In this document: positions 34,202 through 43,110 of the stretch, piece after piece
Layout: each line of letters opens with the position of its first letter
How positions within the stretch are numbered: position 1 is the first letter of the stretch
Assembly: GCF_003932715.1 (NCBI RefSeq)
Contig: NZ_CP020700.1
Location: 5,044,501-5,108,500, forward strand
Direction: 5' to 3'
From: Streptomyces tsukubensis
GTDB lineage: Bacteria; Actinomycetota; Actinomycetes; Streptomycetales; Streptomycetaceae
DNA: 64,000 nucleotides
Notes under the pieces: generated by a model
Told to the model about the DNA's origin: nothing
The model's input: only the letters and a program-made list of their open reading frames with translations
Databases searched by the model: none
Program-made: the position numbers and the translations under genes

Positions 34202-34777
34202 CTACGGGGCGATCCCGACCCTGGGAATCTTCGGGGTCGCCCCCTGCGGGACCTCCTCCGCAGGTACCGGGACCCCGACGACCGGCCGCCGGGCCGCCGC
34301 CCGCTCCTGCCTGCGCCGCAGCACCGCCCGGCACGCCGGAACCACCAGCAGATGCGCCAGCGCCACGCCCGCGGTGTTCAGCAGCAGCGAGTCCACGTCC
34401 ATCACCCGGCCCGCGACCCCCGTCTGGAGCAGCTCGATGCCCAGCGAGATCAGCGCCCCGGCGGCGACGGTACGGATCAGCGAACCCAGGGTCGATACGT
34501 TGATGCTGCCGCCCGCCATCGGGAGCAGCACGCCCAGCGGCGCGAGCAGCAGCAGCCCGCCGCCGATCCGGCGGGTGGCCTCGGCGGCGCCCAGCTCCAG
34601 ATCGGCCCTGATCCCCGCGAACACCTCAAGGTTCGCGGCGGCGACGAAGGGCACGTCGAGCGGGCGGAGAGCCAGCCAGCCGACGATCAGCAAATGCGCG
34701 ACGAGGAGGATGCCTCCTGCGACACGAACGCGAACCCCGGCGCTACCTTGACGCTCCACACCTTCCAAGACGCGCAC
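34202..34777 (-). CDS. VanZ-family membrane protein
   Basis: This 191-aa protein has about four membrane segments and the VanZ pattern: NLEVFAGIRADL in place of the usual N-P motif, GGGLLLLAPLGVLLPM, SLGIELLQTGVAGRVMDVDS and LNTAGVALAHLL. The VanZ family is linked to teicoplanin resistance and other envelope functions, but most members have no known role. The GTG at 34777 gives the longest form; internal GTG starts are possible. Confidence 0.88.
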   Translation of the reverse strand: MRVLEGVERQGSAGVRVRVAGGILLVAHLLIVGWLALRPLDVPFVAAANLEVFAGIRADLELGAAEATRRIGGGLLLLAPLGVLLPMAGGSINVSTLGSLIRTVAAGALISLGIELLQTGVAGRVMDVDSLLLNTAGVALAHLLVVPACRAVLRRRQERAAARRPVVGVPVPAEEVPQGATPKIPRVGIAP

Positions 34778-34939
34778 ACCCCGCGCAACGGTTCCCCTCC
34801 CGGGGGGCCTCGGGGTGCGGGGCGCGCCGTTGGTGGTTTCGGTTGCGTGTCCGGCCGCGGGCGGCGTGTGGCTTGTCGCGCAGTTCCTCGCGCCCCTTGG
34901 TTGTCGGTCCTACCGCCCCTGCGGTGTGCGGGGTCTCTC

Positions 34940-35240
34940 GTGGTCGAGTCCCGTTACTCCGTGGGGTAGGCGCGGGGTCTTGTCGGGTGCGGCCGGGTCG
35001 TGGGCCTCCGGGCTCACCTCCTCGCCGGCGGCGATGCACCGCTCCAGGGGGAGCCGTGCTTGTCGCCACCGGCTGCGGGGGCGACCCTGCACCCCCCTCC
35101 GGAGATCACCCGACTTGTCCCCGGGGAGAACGAGTTCGCCCAGTCACCCGCCAGGGGGTGGGCCCGTATCCCGGGGTGTGCCTGTGCGCGGGGACTCCGG
35201 GATGGCGGCAAGCACCGTTGACGGCGGGTGTTGCGTGTCC
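34940..35240 (+). repeat. Dispersed ~300-bp repeat, copy A
   Basis: Colinear with 54563-54864 over about 300 bp. Shared blocks include GTCCCGTTACTCCGTGGGG (34948 here, 54571 there), CTCCGGGCTCACCTCCTCGC, GGGGGCGACCCTGCACCCCC and a terminal TTGACGGCGGGTGTTGCG. Copies of a GCGCAGTTCC..CGCGCCCCT motif lie just outside at 34878-34897 and 35266-35285. The whole 34778-35655 stretch has no gene I trust. ORFs in it are conserved only because the DNA is. Confidence 0.9.
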
Positions 35241-35340
35241 GGCCGCGGGCCGCGGGTGGCTGGTCGCGCAGTTCCTCGCGCCCCTGAATACCCCCCGTGA
35301 CGCGCGACTTCACCAGGGGCTTCGCGGCCTGATCATGCGG

Positions 35341-35506
35341 GGATCACGTGGGAGGGGGGTGCAGGGTCGCCCCCGCAGCAGGCTGCGACAAGACCGGACG
35401 CGCTTCGGGGCGGTGCATCGCAGTCTGCGAGGAGGTGAGCCCGGAGGCCACCGACCCACCCGCACCGACAAGGTCGGCGACCTACACCACGGAGCAACGG
35501 TCACCC
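35341..35506 (-). repeat. Dispersed repeat, partial inverted copy B
   Basis: This is the reverse complement of the central part of copies A and C, readable from GGAGGGGGGTGCAGGGTCGC through GAGGAGGTGAGCCCGGAGGC to a diverged CCACGGAGCAACGG. It is closer to copy C than to A in the GACAAGACCGGACGCGCTTC segment. With copy A it forms a large imperfect inverted repeat around 35.0-35.5 kb. Confidence 0.85.
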
Positions 35507-35655
35507 AATCTTTGAGCCCCTCCGGCGTTTGAGGAGCAGGAGCGCCCGCACCTTGCGGGCAACCCCGCCCCCGGGGCCCGAGGCCCAGCGCAGGAGCACC
35601 CCGCACCCCGCGGGCAACACCCACCCCGGGCCGGGGCCCGAGGCCTTAGCGCCCC

Positions 35656-36285
35656 TCAGCGGGAGGCGACCCCGCGGGAGGCGACCCGGCCCGGGGCCGG
35701 GGACTTCGGGTGCGACTTCGTCGTTGCCGCGCAGTCGTACACCCTCGGTGCGTACCCGCCCGGCCCGCCCAGGACCACCCCGCCGCTCCCCGCCGCCGCC
35801 CGGCTCTCCGCCAGGGTGCACACGAGCTGCGACAGCGCCTCCGGGGGCAGATCCTCCGGCTGCCGGCTCAGCCGGTACGTGTCCTCGGGGTCGCCGTCCC
35901 GCGGTGCGGAGACCGTGATCGGCGGCCGGACGAAGGTCTGGAGCCCTGCCTCGCGCTCGGCCTGCGAGGGCTCCTTCTGCAACTCCGCCACGAGCGCGCG
36001 CGCCACCTGGAGCCCGCTGTCCGAGCTCTTCGCCACGGGCAGTTCCGCGGTTCGGTCGACGGCGACCAGTTGGGAGGCGCAGACCAGGTAGATCCGTACC
36101 GGCACGGCCTGCGGCCGGGTCTGCGATCCGCCTTCGCCGGTGACGGCGCACGGCATCCGGGAGGGGGCCGGGCCTCCGTCCACCGGTACTTGGGTGGGCC
36201 GGATCCCGCAGCCGCCGAGGAGCAGCGCGACCGCCGTGGCGCCGAGGAGGGCGGCGGTGCCCCGCCGGGTACCCGTTCGTGTCAC
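35656..36285 (-). CDS. Lipoprotein of the AfsQ two-component locus
   Basis: This 209-aa protein starts at a GTG overlapping the stop of the histidine-kinase gene (GTGA). It has a lipoprotein signal (GTAALLGATAVALLLGGC). The mature part resembles the GerMN/LpqB-like lipoproteins of actinomycetes: VRIYLVCASQLVAVDR, LQVARALVAELQKEPSQAER, ALSQLVCTLAES. Translational coupling to the kinase suggests it modulates sensing at the membrane. In S. coelicolor a lipoprotein gene occupies the same place next to afsQ2. Confidence 0.88.
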   Translation of the reverse strand: MTRTGTRRGTAALLGATAVALLLGGCGIRPTQVPVDGGPAPSRMPCAVTGEGGSQTRPQAVPVRIYLVCASQLVAVDRTAELPVAKSSDSGLQVARALVAELQKEPSQAEREAGLQTFVRPPITVSAPRDGDPEDTYRLSRQPEDLPPEALSQLVCTLAESRAAAGSGGVVLGGPGGYAPRVYDCAATTKSHPKSPAPGRVASRGVASR

Positions 36286-37853
36286 CGTCCGCCGTCCTCT
36301 CCCGTGTCCGTACCGTCCGCGCGCCCGGGCGCGGCGCCCGTCGTCTCCGACGCGTCCCTCGGCAGCCGCAGGACGAACACCGCACCGTCGCCGTCCGGCG
36401 AGTTCGCCGCGGTGATCGTGCCGCCGTGGATATGCGCGTTCTCGACGGCGATCGAAAGACCGAGCCCGCTCCCTTCGGATCTCGGCCGGGACGCGCTCGC
36501 CTTGTAGAAGCGGTCGAAGACGTGCGGCAGGACGTCCTCGGGGATGCCGGGCCCGTGGTCGCGGACCTCGATGACGAGTTCCGCGCCGGTGCCGTCGGGG
36601 ACTTCCGCCCCGGAGGCGGGGTCGACGGTGCGGATGGCGACCCGGACCGGTGATCCGCCGTGCTTGAGGGCGTTGCCGATGAGGTTGGCCAGGACGACGT
36701 CGAGCCGCCGCGGGTCGAGCCGGGCCATGATCCCGCGCTCCGCGTCGAGTTCGACCGCGTCCAGCCAGGCCCGGGCGTCGATGCACGCCGTGACCTGATC
36801 GGCCACATCGACCTCGTCCAGGACGACCTTGACCCGCCCCGCGTCGAACCGGCTGATCTCCATCAGGTTCTCCACCAGGCCGCCGAGCCGCTTGGTCTCG
36901 CTGACGACCAGGTTCACCGCGGGCGCGATCATCGGGTCGAGGGTGTCGACCTCGTCCTCCAGCACCTCCGCGACCGCGGTGAGCGCGGTCAGCGGGGTGC
37001 GCAGTTCGTGGGACATGTCGGCGACGAACCGCCGGCTCGACTCCTCCCGCGCGCTCATGTCCGCGACCTTCTTCTCCAGCGATTCGGCGGTCTTGTTGAA
37101 CGTCCTGGCGAGTTCGGCCAGCTCGTCCGAGCCGGATACCTGGAGCCGGGTGTCCAGTTTGCCCTCTCCGAGTCTGCGCGCCGCGTCGCCGAGGCGCCGT
37201 ACCGGCTTGAGCACCGTCGTCGCCGCGGCCTGCGCCAGCAGCGCGGAGCCCACGAGTGCGAGTGCGGTGGCGATCCCCAGCGACCAGGCCAGGGTGTTGA
37301 GGTCTTTGCTCTCCGATTCGAGGGATTTGAGCATGTAGCCCGTCGGCCCGCCGTTGGCGATCCGGCTGCCGCCGACGAGGTACGGCTTGCCCTCGTGGAC
37401 GATCCGCTGCCAGTACAGGTGGTACTGGGTGGTGCTGCCGCCCGTCGTCTGGCGCTTGTTGACCTGCTCCCGGAGCCGTTCGGGTACGTCCTCGTAGGCG
37501 AAGACGCCCGGGTCGGACGCACCCACCAGCACCGGGTCGCCGTCGCCGCCGGAGACCAGCAGCACGCTGTAGCCGGCCTTGCCCTGGCTCATCTGCTCGG
37601 CGGTGCGCCGCAGATCGGGCTGTCCGGCGTGGAGCGGCAGGGAGGCCGCCCGGCTCTGCAGCTGTGCCCGGAAGTCGTCGATCGTGGAGTTCTGGGTACG
37701 GCTCAGTACGGCCTCGCGGTTGAGCCAGTACGCGATGCCCGACGCCGATACCGCCGCGGTCAGGGCGACCACGGCGAAGACGACGACCAGGCGCAACCGC
37801 AGACTGGTCCAGCGCAGACCGGCGACTATCGCACGCTTCGCGGCACCGGTCAC
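36282..37853 (-). CDS. afsQ2: Sensor histidine kinase AfsQ2
   Basis: This 523-aa kinase has membrane segments at ~18-44 and ~189-211 flanking an extracytoplasmic sensor of ~145 residues, then HAMP (VLKPVRRLGDAARRLGEG). The DHp H-box FVADMSHELRTPLTAL carries the phospho-accepting His282. The catalytic domain has LIGNALKHG (N), DHGPGIPED (G1) and GSGLGLSIA (G2). Adjacency to AfsQ1 and divergent SigQ identifies it. In S. coelicolor AfsQ1/Q2 responds to nitrogen conditions (glutamate medium) and influences antibiotic production. It lies 25 nt after afsQ1 and is coupled to the lipoprotein gene. Confidence 0.93.
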   Translation of the reverse strand: MTGAAKRAIVAGLRWTSLRLRLVVVFAVVALTAAVSASGIAYWLNREAVLSRTQNSTIDDFRAQLQSRAASLPLHAGQPDLRRTAEQMSQGKAGYSVLLVSGGDGDPVLVGASDPGVFAYEDVPERLREQVNKRQTTGGSTTQYHLYWQRIVHEGKPYLVGGSRIANGGPTGYMLKSLESESKDLNTLAWSLGIATALALVGSALLAQAAATTVLKPVRRLGDAARRLGEGKLDTRLQVSGSDELAELARTFNKTAESLEKKVADMSAREESSRRFVADMSHELRTPLTALTAVAEVLEDEVDTLDPMIAPAVNLVVSETKRLGGLVENLMEISRFDAGRVKVVLDEVDVADQVTACIDARAWLDAVELDAERGIMARLDPRRLDVVLANLIGNALKHGGSPVRVAIRTVDPASGAEVPDGTGAELVIEVRDHGPGIPEDVLPHVFDRFYKASASRPRSEGSGLGLSIAVENAHIHGGTITAANSPDGDGAVFVLRLPRDASETTGAAPGRADGTDTGEDGGR

Positions 37854-37878
37854 CGCGCGGTACTCCCGTTCGCCGGCG

Positions 37879-38565
37879 TCACTGCGGGGCGTCCAGCCGG
37901 TAGCCCACTCCCCGGACGGTACGGATCAGTGTCGGCGAGGACGGCACGTCCTCCACCTTCGCCCGCAGCCGCTGTACACAGGCGTCGACCAGCCGGGAGT
38001 CCCCGAGGTAGTCGTGTTCCCACACCAGCCGCAGCAGCTGCTGCCGGGAGAGGGCCTGCCCGGGCCGCCGGCTCAGTTCCAGGAGCAGCCGGAGTTCGGT
38101 CGGGGTGAGCTGGAGGTCCTGACCGTTCTTGGTCACGGTCATCGCGGAGCGGTCGATCACCAGCGATCCGAAGGTCGCGGAGTCCGTCGACTCCCGTTCT
38201 CCGCGCCGCAGGACCGCCCGGATCCGGGCGTCCAGCACCCGGCCCTGGACCGGCTTCACCACATAGTCGTCGGCTCCTGACTCCAGTCCGACCACCACGT
38301 CGATATCGTCGCTGCGGGCGGTCAGCAGGATGATGGGCAACTGGTCGGTGCGGCGGATACGACGGCACACCTCGAAGCCGTCGATCCCGGGCAGCATCAC
38401 ATCCAGCACGATCAGATCGGGCCGCTGCTCACGGAGCAGCTTCAGGCCGTCCTCGCCCGTCGCCGCGGTGGCCACACGGTGGCCCTGGCGCGTCAGGGAG
38501 AGTTCGAGGGCCGTGCGGATGGCGTCGTCGTCCTCGATCAGCAACAGGAAAGGCACGGGGGCCAT
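37879..38565 (-). CDS. afsQ1: Response regulator AfsQ1
   Basis: This 228-aa OmpR/PhoB-type regulator has a receiver with the acidic pair EDDD, phospho-acceptor Asp55 (LIVLDVMLPGIDGFE), TAR and a Lys in VVKPVQGR. A winged-helix domain follows (LTPTELRLLLELSRRPGQ, then SRLVDACVQRLRAKVE). I recognise it as near-identical to S. coelicolor AfsQ1, which would begin at the GTG at 38556; the ATG at 38565 is equally possible. It is divergent from sigQ across a region carrying a perfect AfsQ1 box. Confidence 0.95.
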   Translation of the reverse strand: MAPVPFLLLIEDDDAIRTALELSLTRQGHRVATAATGEDGLKLLREQRPDLIVLDVMLPGIDGFEVCRRIRRTDQLPIILLTARSDDIDVVVGLESGADDYVVKPVQGRVLDARIRAVLRRGERESTDSATFGSLVIDRSAMTVTKNGQDLQLTPTELRLLLELSRRPGQALSRQQLLRLVWEHDYLGDSRLVDACVQRLRAKVEDVPSSPTLIRTVRGVGYRLDAPQ

Positions 38566-38690
38566 TCTGGCCCATGGCGGTCCCGGAGTTCGACCGGCAC
38601 CGTACGCCCCCGCTTCCGGGCCTGCGCCCCCGCTCCCGTTCGGGCGTCCACACGCCCTCCGATGCGCCGTCGGCGCCCCCGGGAACCCCT

Positions 38691-38706
38691 GTGACAGGCC
38701 TGTGAC
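38691..38706. promoter_or_regulatory. AfsQ1 box upstream of sigQ
   Basis: GTGAC-AGGCCT-GTGAC exactly fits the GTnAC-n6-GTnAC direct repeat described for AfsQ1 in S. coelicolor. It lies in the afsQ1/sigQ divergent region, 106-121 bp upstream of the sigQ start. Confidence 0.85.
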
Positions 38707-38811
38707 AGTCGACGGACACCCTGATGAAGTCGCCTGGGCAAGCTTGTGCCCATCGGACGGAAGCCCGATGAGCGAACGGAACACTGACTCCACATCGACG
38801 GGGGGCGCGAG

Positions 38812-39522
38812 ATGACGGCACTGCACGGAAGCACCGCCAGCGCAGTCACGACGCGCCTGCACGACGTCGTGATCCGGAGCGGTGAGAAGCCCGGCGCCGT
38901 GAACGGACGGGGGTGCGTTCGCGGCGCCGGACGGCAGCACAAGCCGTCGTACATGACGGTGGTCGGTGACACGGTGCCCGCGGCGGGGAGCCCCTCCCTG
39001 TCGGAGGCCGAGTTCACGGCGTACGTACAGGAGCGCCGCTCCTCCCTCTACGCCACCGCCTACCACCTGACCGGCGACCGGTTCGAGGCGGAGGACCTGC
39101 TGCAGAGCGCGCTGTTCTCCACCTACCGGGCGTGGGACCGGATCAGCGACAAGGCCGCGGTCGGGGGCTACCTCCGCCGCACCATGACCAATCTCCACAT
39201 CAGCGCCTGGCGCCGGCGCAAGCTCAACGAGTACCCCACGGAGGAGCTGCCGGAGACGGCGAGCGACACCGACGCGATGCGGGGCACCGAGCTGCGGGCC
39301 GTGCTCTGGCAGGCGCTGGCCAGGCTCCCCGAACTCCAGCGCACGATGCTGGTCCTCCGCTACTACGAGGGCCGCACCGACCCGGAGATCGCGGACATCC
39401 TGGACATCAGTGTCGGCACGGTGAAGTCCAGCATCTGGCGGTCGCTGCGGCGGCTGCGCGAAGACCAGGCGCTGAGCTTCGGCCGTGACGAGGAAGAGTC
39501 CTTCGGCGAGCTGGTGGCCTGA
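38812..39522 (+). CDS. sigQ: ECF sigma factor SigQ (SigE family)
   Basis: This 236-aa protein has region 2 (FTAYVQERRSSLYATAYHLT, then FEAEDLLQSALFSTYRAWDR) and region 4 (LARLPELQRTMLVLRYYEG, then IADILDISVGTVKSSIWRS). The ~50 residues before region 2 include GRGCVRGAGRQH. I keep ATG 38812, although an internal ATG at the MTVVGDTV position is an alternative. It is divergent from afsQ1 with an AfsQ1 box between them. In S. coelicolor sigQ is a direct AfsQ1 target and antagonises its output on antibiotic production. Confidence 0.92.
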   Translation: MTALHGSTASAVTTRLHDVVIRSGEKPGAVNGRGCVRGAGRQHKPSYMTVVGDTVPAAGSPSLSEAEFTAYVQERRSSLYATAYHLTGDRFEAEDLLQSALFSTYRAWDRISDKAAVGGYLRRTMTNLHISAWRRRKLNEYPTEELPETASDTDAMRGTELRAVLWQALARLPELQRTMLVLRYYEGRTDPEIADILDISVGTVKSSIWRSLRRLREDQALSFGRDEEESFGELVA

Positions 39523-39662
39523 AGGTACGGGGGAACGAGGGGGGCCGCCGGGTCGGGGGACACGGCGGTGCTGGGGGGCCGCGGAGCCGGGGGGCTCTGC
39601 GGAGATACGGGGTACGGGGGTACCACGGGGGAAGAGCGGGGCGTCGTGAAGAGCCCCGGAGC

Positions 39663-39703
39663 AACGGGATCGGACAGGCCGGGGGGTCTTGTCCGGTCCC
39701 GTT
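39663..39703 (+). terminator. Terminator between sigQ and deoC
   Basis: Fourteen-bp arms AACGGGATCGGACA (39663-39676) and TGTCCGGTCCCGTT (39690-39703), with one wobble pair, enclose a G-rich loop. It separates sigQ read-through from the deoC promoter. Confidence 0.65.
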
Positions 39704-39762
39704 CGCGTGTTCCGGTGCCCCCGGTCCCGGGAAGACCGGCCGGACCACCCCTGTACAGGTCG

Positions 39763-39781
39763 CTACGCGCGTAGATATGCT
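39763..39781 (+). promoter_or_regulatory. deoC promoter with CTACGCGCGTAG palindrome
   Basis: The perfect palindrome is at 39763-39774 and abuts a TATGCT -10-like box (39776-39781). A GTG in frame with deoC begins 6 nt later at 39788, pointing to a leaderless message. Here the operator is closer to the -10 than at add and pnp. Confidence 0.72.
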
Positions 39782-39787
39782 CTCGTG

Positions 39788-40741
39788 GTGACCATGCCCC
39801 GTATCCATCCCGCCCTCGCCGACGTAACCGCGTCCGACCAGGCGCTCCGCAGGTTCCTGCACGGGCTGCCCGGAGTCGACCCCGTCGGGCTCGAAGCGCG
39901 CGCCGCCGCGCTCGGGACCCGGTCCATCAAGACGACGGCCAAGGCGTACGCCATCGACCTGGCCATCTCGATGATCGACCTGACGACCCTGGAAGGCGCG
40001 GACACCCCGGGCAAGGTCCGGGCGCTGGCCGCCAAGGCCGTCCATCCCGATCCGACGGACCGCGGGACCCCCGCGACCGCCGCCGTCTGCGTCTATCCCG
40101 ACATGGTGGCCACCGCCAAGTCCGCGCTGAACGGTGCCGACGTCAAGGTCGCCTCCGTCGCCACGGCCTTCCCCGCGGGCCGTGCCGCCCTGGAAGTGAA
40201 GCTCGCGGACACCCGGGACGCCGTCGCCGCCGGGGCGGACGAGATCGACATGGTCATCGACCGGGGAGCGTTCCTCTCCGGCCGGTATCTGAAGGTGTTC
40301 GAGGAGATCGTCGCGGTCAAGGAGGCCTCGGGCCCGGCCCGGCTGAAGGTGATCTTCGAGACCGGTGAGCTGTCGACGTACGACAACATCCGCCGCGCCT
40401 CCTGGCTGGGGATGCTCGCGGGCGCCGACTTCATCAAGACCTCGACCGGCAAGGTCGCGGTCAACGCCACCCCGGCGAACACCCTCCTGATGCTGGAGGC
40501 GGTCCGCGACTTCCGCGAGCAGACCGGTGTCCAGATCGGGGTGAAGCCCGCGGGCGGCATCCGTACCACCAAGGACGCGGTCAAGTTCCTGGTCCTGGTC
40601 AACGAGACCGCGGGACCGGACTGGCTGGACCCGCACTGGTTCCGCTTCGGTGCCTCCAGCCTGCTCAACGATCTGCTGATGCAGCGCCAGAAGCTGGCGA
40701 CCGGCCGCTACTCCGGCCCCGACTACGTAACGGTGGACTGA
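39788..40741 (+). CDS. deoC: Deoxyribose-phosphate aldolase
   Basis: This protein of ~317 aa is counted from GTG 39788; ATG 39794 and GTG 39785 are also in frame. It is a class I aldolase barrel. KAVHPDPTDRGTPATAAVCV precedes strand 2, DEIDMVIDRGAFLSG follows, RLKVIFETGE carries an active-site Lys, GADFIKTSTGKVAV contains the Schiff-base Lys, and GVKPAGGIRTTKDAVKF closes the site. It cleaves 2-deoxyribose-5-phosphate to glyceraldehyde-3-phosphate and acetaldehyde. The aldehyde dehydrogenase 5 bp downstream would oxidise the acetaldehyde. It is longer than E. coli DeoC (259 aa), as is usual for actinomycete and eukaryotic types. Confidence 0.94.
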   Translation: MTMPRIHPALADVTASDQALRRFLHGLPGVDPVGLEARAAALGTRSIKTTAKAYAIDLAISMIDLTTLEGADTPGKVRALAAKAVHPDPTDRGTPATAAVCVYPDMVATAKSALNGADVKVASVATAFPAGRAALEVKLADTRDAVAAGADEIDMVIDRGAFLSGRYLKVFEEIVAVKEASGPARLKVIFETGELSTYDNIRRASWLGMLAGADFIKTSTGKVAVNATPANTLLMLEAVRDFREQTGVQIGVKPAGGIRTTKDAVKFLVLVNETAGPDWLDPHWFRFGASSLLNDLLMQRQKLATGRYSGPDYVTVD

Positions 40742-40746
40742 GCCCG

Positions 40747-42183
40747 ATGACGAACCCCTTCAGCTACGCACCGGCTCCCGAGTCCCGGTCGATCGTCGAT
40801 ATCGCCCCCTCGTACGGACTGTTCATCGACGGCGAGTTCACCGAGGGCTCGGGCGAGGACCGCAACAAGACCCTCTCCCCGGCGACGGAGGAGGTGCTCG
40901 CCGAGTACGTCCAGGCCAATGAGGAGGACGTCGACCGCGCGGTGCGCGCCGCCCGCAAGGCGTTCGAGAAGTGGTCGGCGCTGCCGGGCGCGGAGCGCGG
41001 CAAGTACCTCTTCCGGATCGCCCGGATCATCCAGGAGCGCAGCCGTGAGCTGGCGGTCCTGGAGACCCTCGACAACGGAAAGCCGATCCGGGAGACCCGG
41101 GACGCCGATCTGCCGCTGGTCGCCGCGCACTTCTTCTACTACGCGGGCTGGGCGGACAAGCTCGGCCACGCGGGCTTCGGCCCCGACCCGAGGCCGCTGG
41201 GCGTCGCGGGCCAGGTCATCCCGTGGAACTTCCCGCTGCTGATGCTGGCGTGGAAGATCGCCCCGGCGCTGGCCACCGGCAATACGGTCGTCCTCAAGCC
41301 GGCCGAGACCACCCCGCTCTCCGCGCTGTTCTTCGCGGACATCTGCCGTCAGGCCGGACTGCCGAAGGGCGTCGTCAACATCGTCACCGGCGACGGCCGT
41401 ACCGGGGCCGCGCTGGTGAACCACCCGGACATCGCCAAGGTCGCGTTCACCGGCTCGACCGCCGTCGGCAAGGCCATCGCCCGCCAGCTCGCCGGGACGG
41501 ACAAGAAGCTCACGCTGGAGCTGGGCGGCAAGGGCGCCAACATCGTCTTCGACGACGCCCCGATCGACCAGGCCGTCGAGGGCATCGTCAACGGCATCTT
41601 CTTCAACCAGGGCCAGGTCTGCTGCGCCGGATCCCGGCTGCTGGTGCAGGAGTCGATTCAGGAGGAGCTGCTGGACTCCCTGAAGCGGCGGCTGTCCACG
41701 CTCCGCCTCGGCGACCCGCTGGACAAGAACACCGACATCGGCGCGATCAACTCGGCGGAGCAGCTGGCCCGGATCACCGCGCTGGCCCGCACCGGCGAGG
41801 CGGAGGGCGCGGAGCGCTGGAGCGCGCCCTGCGAGCTGCCCGCGTCCGGCTACTGGTTCGCGCCGACCCTGTTCACCGGGGTCACCCAGGCGCACACCGT
41901 CGCCCGGGACGAGATCTTCGGCCCGGTGCTGTCGGTGCTGACGTTCCGTACCCCCGACGAGGCCGTCGCCAAGGCCAACAACAGCCAGTACGGCCTGTCG
42001 GCGGGGATCTGGACGGAGAAGGGCTCGCGGATCCTGGCGGTCGCGAACAAGCTCCGGGCCGGGGTCGTCTGGGCCAACACCTTCAACAAGTTCGACCCGA
42101 CCTCGCCCTTCGGCGGCTACAAGGAGTCGGGCTTCGGCCGCGAGGGCGGTCGCCACGGCCTGGAGGCTTACCTCGATGTCTGA
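40747..42183 (+). CDS. Aldehyde dehydrogenase
   Basis: This 478-aa NAD(P)-dependent ALDH is complete: the general-base Glu region [16 protein letters not shown], the catalytic Cys in [29 protein letters not shown] and [19 protein letters not shown]. It starts 5 bp after deoC, so the likely substrate is the acetaldehyde released by DeoC; acetate would then enter central metabolism. It shares an 8-bp overlap with the next gene, a second ALDH-related protein. Confidence 0.93.
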   Translation: MTNPFSYAPAPESRSIVDIAPSYGLFIDGEFTEGSGEDRNKTLSPATEEVLAEYVQANEEDVDRAVRAARKAFEKWSALPGAERGKYLFRIARIIQERSRELAVLETLDNGKPIRETRDADLPLVAAHFFYYAGWADKLGHAGFGPDPRPLGVAGQVIPWNFPLLMLAWKIAPALATGNTVVLKPAETTPLSALFFADICRQAGLPKGVVNIVTGDGRTGAALVNHPDIAKVAFTGSTAVGKAIARQLAGTDKKLTLELGGKGANIVFDDAPIDQAVEGIVNGIFFNQGQVCCAGSRLLVQESIQEELLDSLKRRLSTLRLGDPLDKNTDIGAINSAEQLARITALARTGEAEGAERWSAPCELPASGYWFAPTLFTGVTQAHTVARDEIFGPVLSVLTFRTPDEAVAKANNSQYGLSAGIWTEKGSRILAVANKLRAGVVWANTFNKFDPTSPFGGYKESGFGREGGRHGLEAYLDV

Positions 42184-43066
42184 CCGTCTGAGCGTTTTCA
42201 AGACCTACAAGCTGTACGTCGGGGGCAAGTTCCCCCGCTCCGAGAGCGGCCGGGTGTACGAGGTGACCGACGCAAAGGGCACGTGGCTGGCGAACGCCCC
42301 GCTCTCCTCCCGCAAGGACGCCCGGGACGCGGTCGTCGCCGCGCGCAAGGCGTTCGGCGGCTGGTCGGGGGCCACCGCGTACAACCGCGGCCAGATCCTC
42401 TACCGCGTCGCGGAGATGCTGGAGGGCCGCCGGGAGCAGTACGTCCGCGAGGTCGCGGAGGCGGAGGGCCTGTCGAAGTCGAAGGCGGCTGCCGTCGTCG
42501 ACGCGGCGATCGACCGCTGGGTCTGGTACGCGGGCTGGACCGACAAGATCGCCCAGGTCGTGGGCGGGGCGAACCCGGTCGCCGGCCCCTTCTTCAACCT
42601 CTCCACTCCGGAGCCGACCGGTGTGGTCGCCGTCGTCGCCCCGCAGGATTCGTCATTCCTCGGGCTGGTGTCCGTGATCGCCCCGGTGATCGCCACCGGC
42701 AATACGGCGGTCGTGGTGGCCAGCGAGAAGGCCCCGCTGCCCGCGCTCTCCCTCGGTGAGGTGCTCGCCACATCGGATCTGCCGGGCGGTGTGGTCAATG
42801 TCCTCTCGGGCCGTACGGCGGAGCTTGCGGCGCCCCTCGCCGCCCACCAGGACGTCAACGCCATCGACCTGACCGGCGCGGACGCGGCGCTCGCGAAGGA
42901 GCTGGAGATCGCGGCCGCGGACAATATGAAGCGGGTGCTCCGGCCGGGCCGGGCGGGCACCGACTTCGCCGCGGATCCGGGGACCGTACGGCTGACGGCC
43001 TTCCTGGAGACCAAGACGGTCTGGCACCCGACGGGTTCGCTGGGCGCTTCGGGCTCCTCGTACTGA
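42176..43066 (+). CDS. ALDH-like protein lacking the catalytic domain, 296 aa
   Basis: This protein matches only the first ~60% of an aldehyde dehydrogenase: the N-terminal FKTYKLYVGGKFPRSESGR, AFGGWSGATAYNRGQILYR and the coenzyme-domain piece TGNTAVVVASEKAPLPALSL. It ends after DMKRVL-like sequence with no catalytic Cys or Glu motif. The frame is clean and the start overlaps the full ALDH, so it looks like a maintained half-size paralogue rather than a fresh pseudogene. It may form a non-catalytic subunit with the upstream enzyme. Confidence 0.82.
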   Translation: MSDRLSVFKTYKLYVGGKFPRSESGRVYEVTDAKGTWLANAPLSSRKDARDAVVAARKAFGGWSGATAYNRGQILYRVAEMLEGRREQYVREVAEAEGLSKSKAAAVVDAAIDRWVWYAGWTDKIAQVVGGANPVAGPFFNLSTPEPTGVVAVVAPQDSSFLGLVSVIAPVIATGNTAVVVASEKAPLPALSLGEVLATSDLPGGVVNVLSGRTAELAAPLAAHQDVNAIDLTGADAALAKELEIAAADNMKRVLRPGRAGTDFAADPGTVRLTAFLETKTVWHPTGSLGASGSSY

Positions 43067-43069
43067 GCC

Positions 43070-43104
43070 CGGACAGGGCCCCGGCGCCGCCGGGGCCCTG
43101 TCCG
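43070..43104. terminator. Strong bidirectional terminator
   Basis: Perfect 16-bp arms (43070-43085 and 43089-43104, starting CGGACAGGGCCCCGGC) with a 3-nt loop lie between the convergent ALDH-like gene and the secreted-protein gene. Confidence 0.85.
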
Positions 43105-43110
43105 TATGGC

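Noticed and set aside
34778..35655. Several 60-230-codon ORFs in the repeat-rich gap
   Set aside because: No domains, no ribosome sites, and they overlap each other on both strands. The conservation is of DNA blocks, not of one frame.
36282..38565. Assignment of the two-component system as CseB/CseC
   Set aside because: The divergent sigma gene, the near-identical AfsQ1 sequence and the exact AfsQ1 box fit AfsQ1/AfsQ2/SigQ. In the cse operon sigE is co-directional and first.
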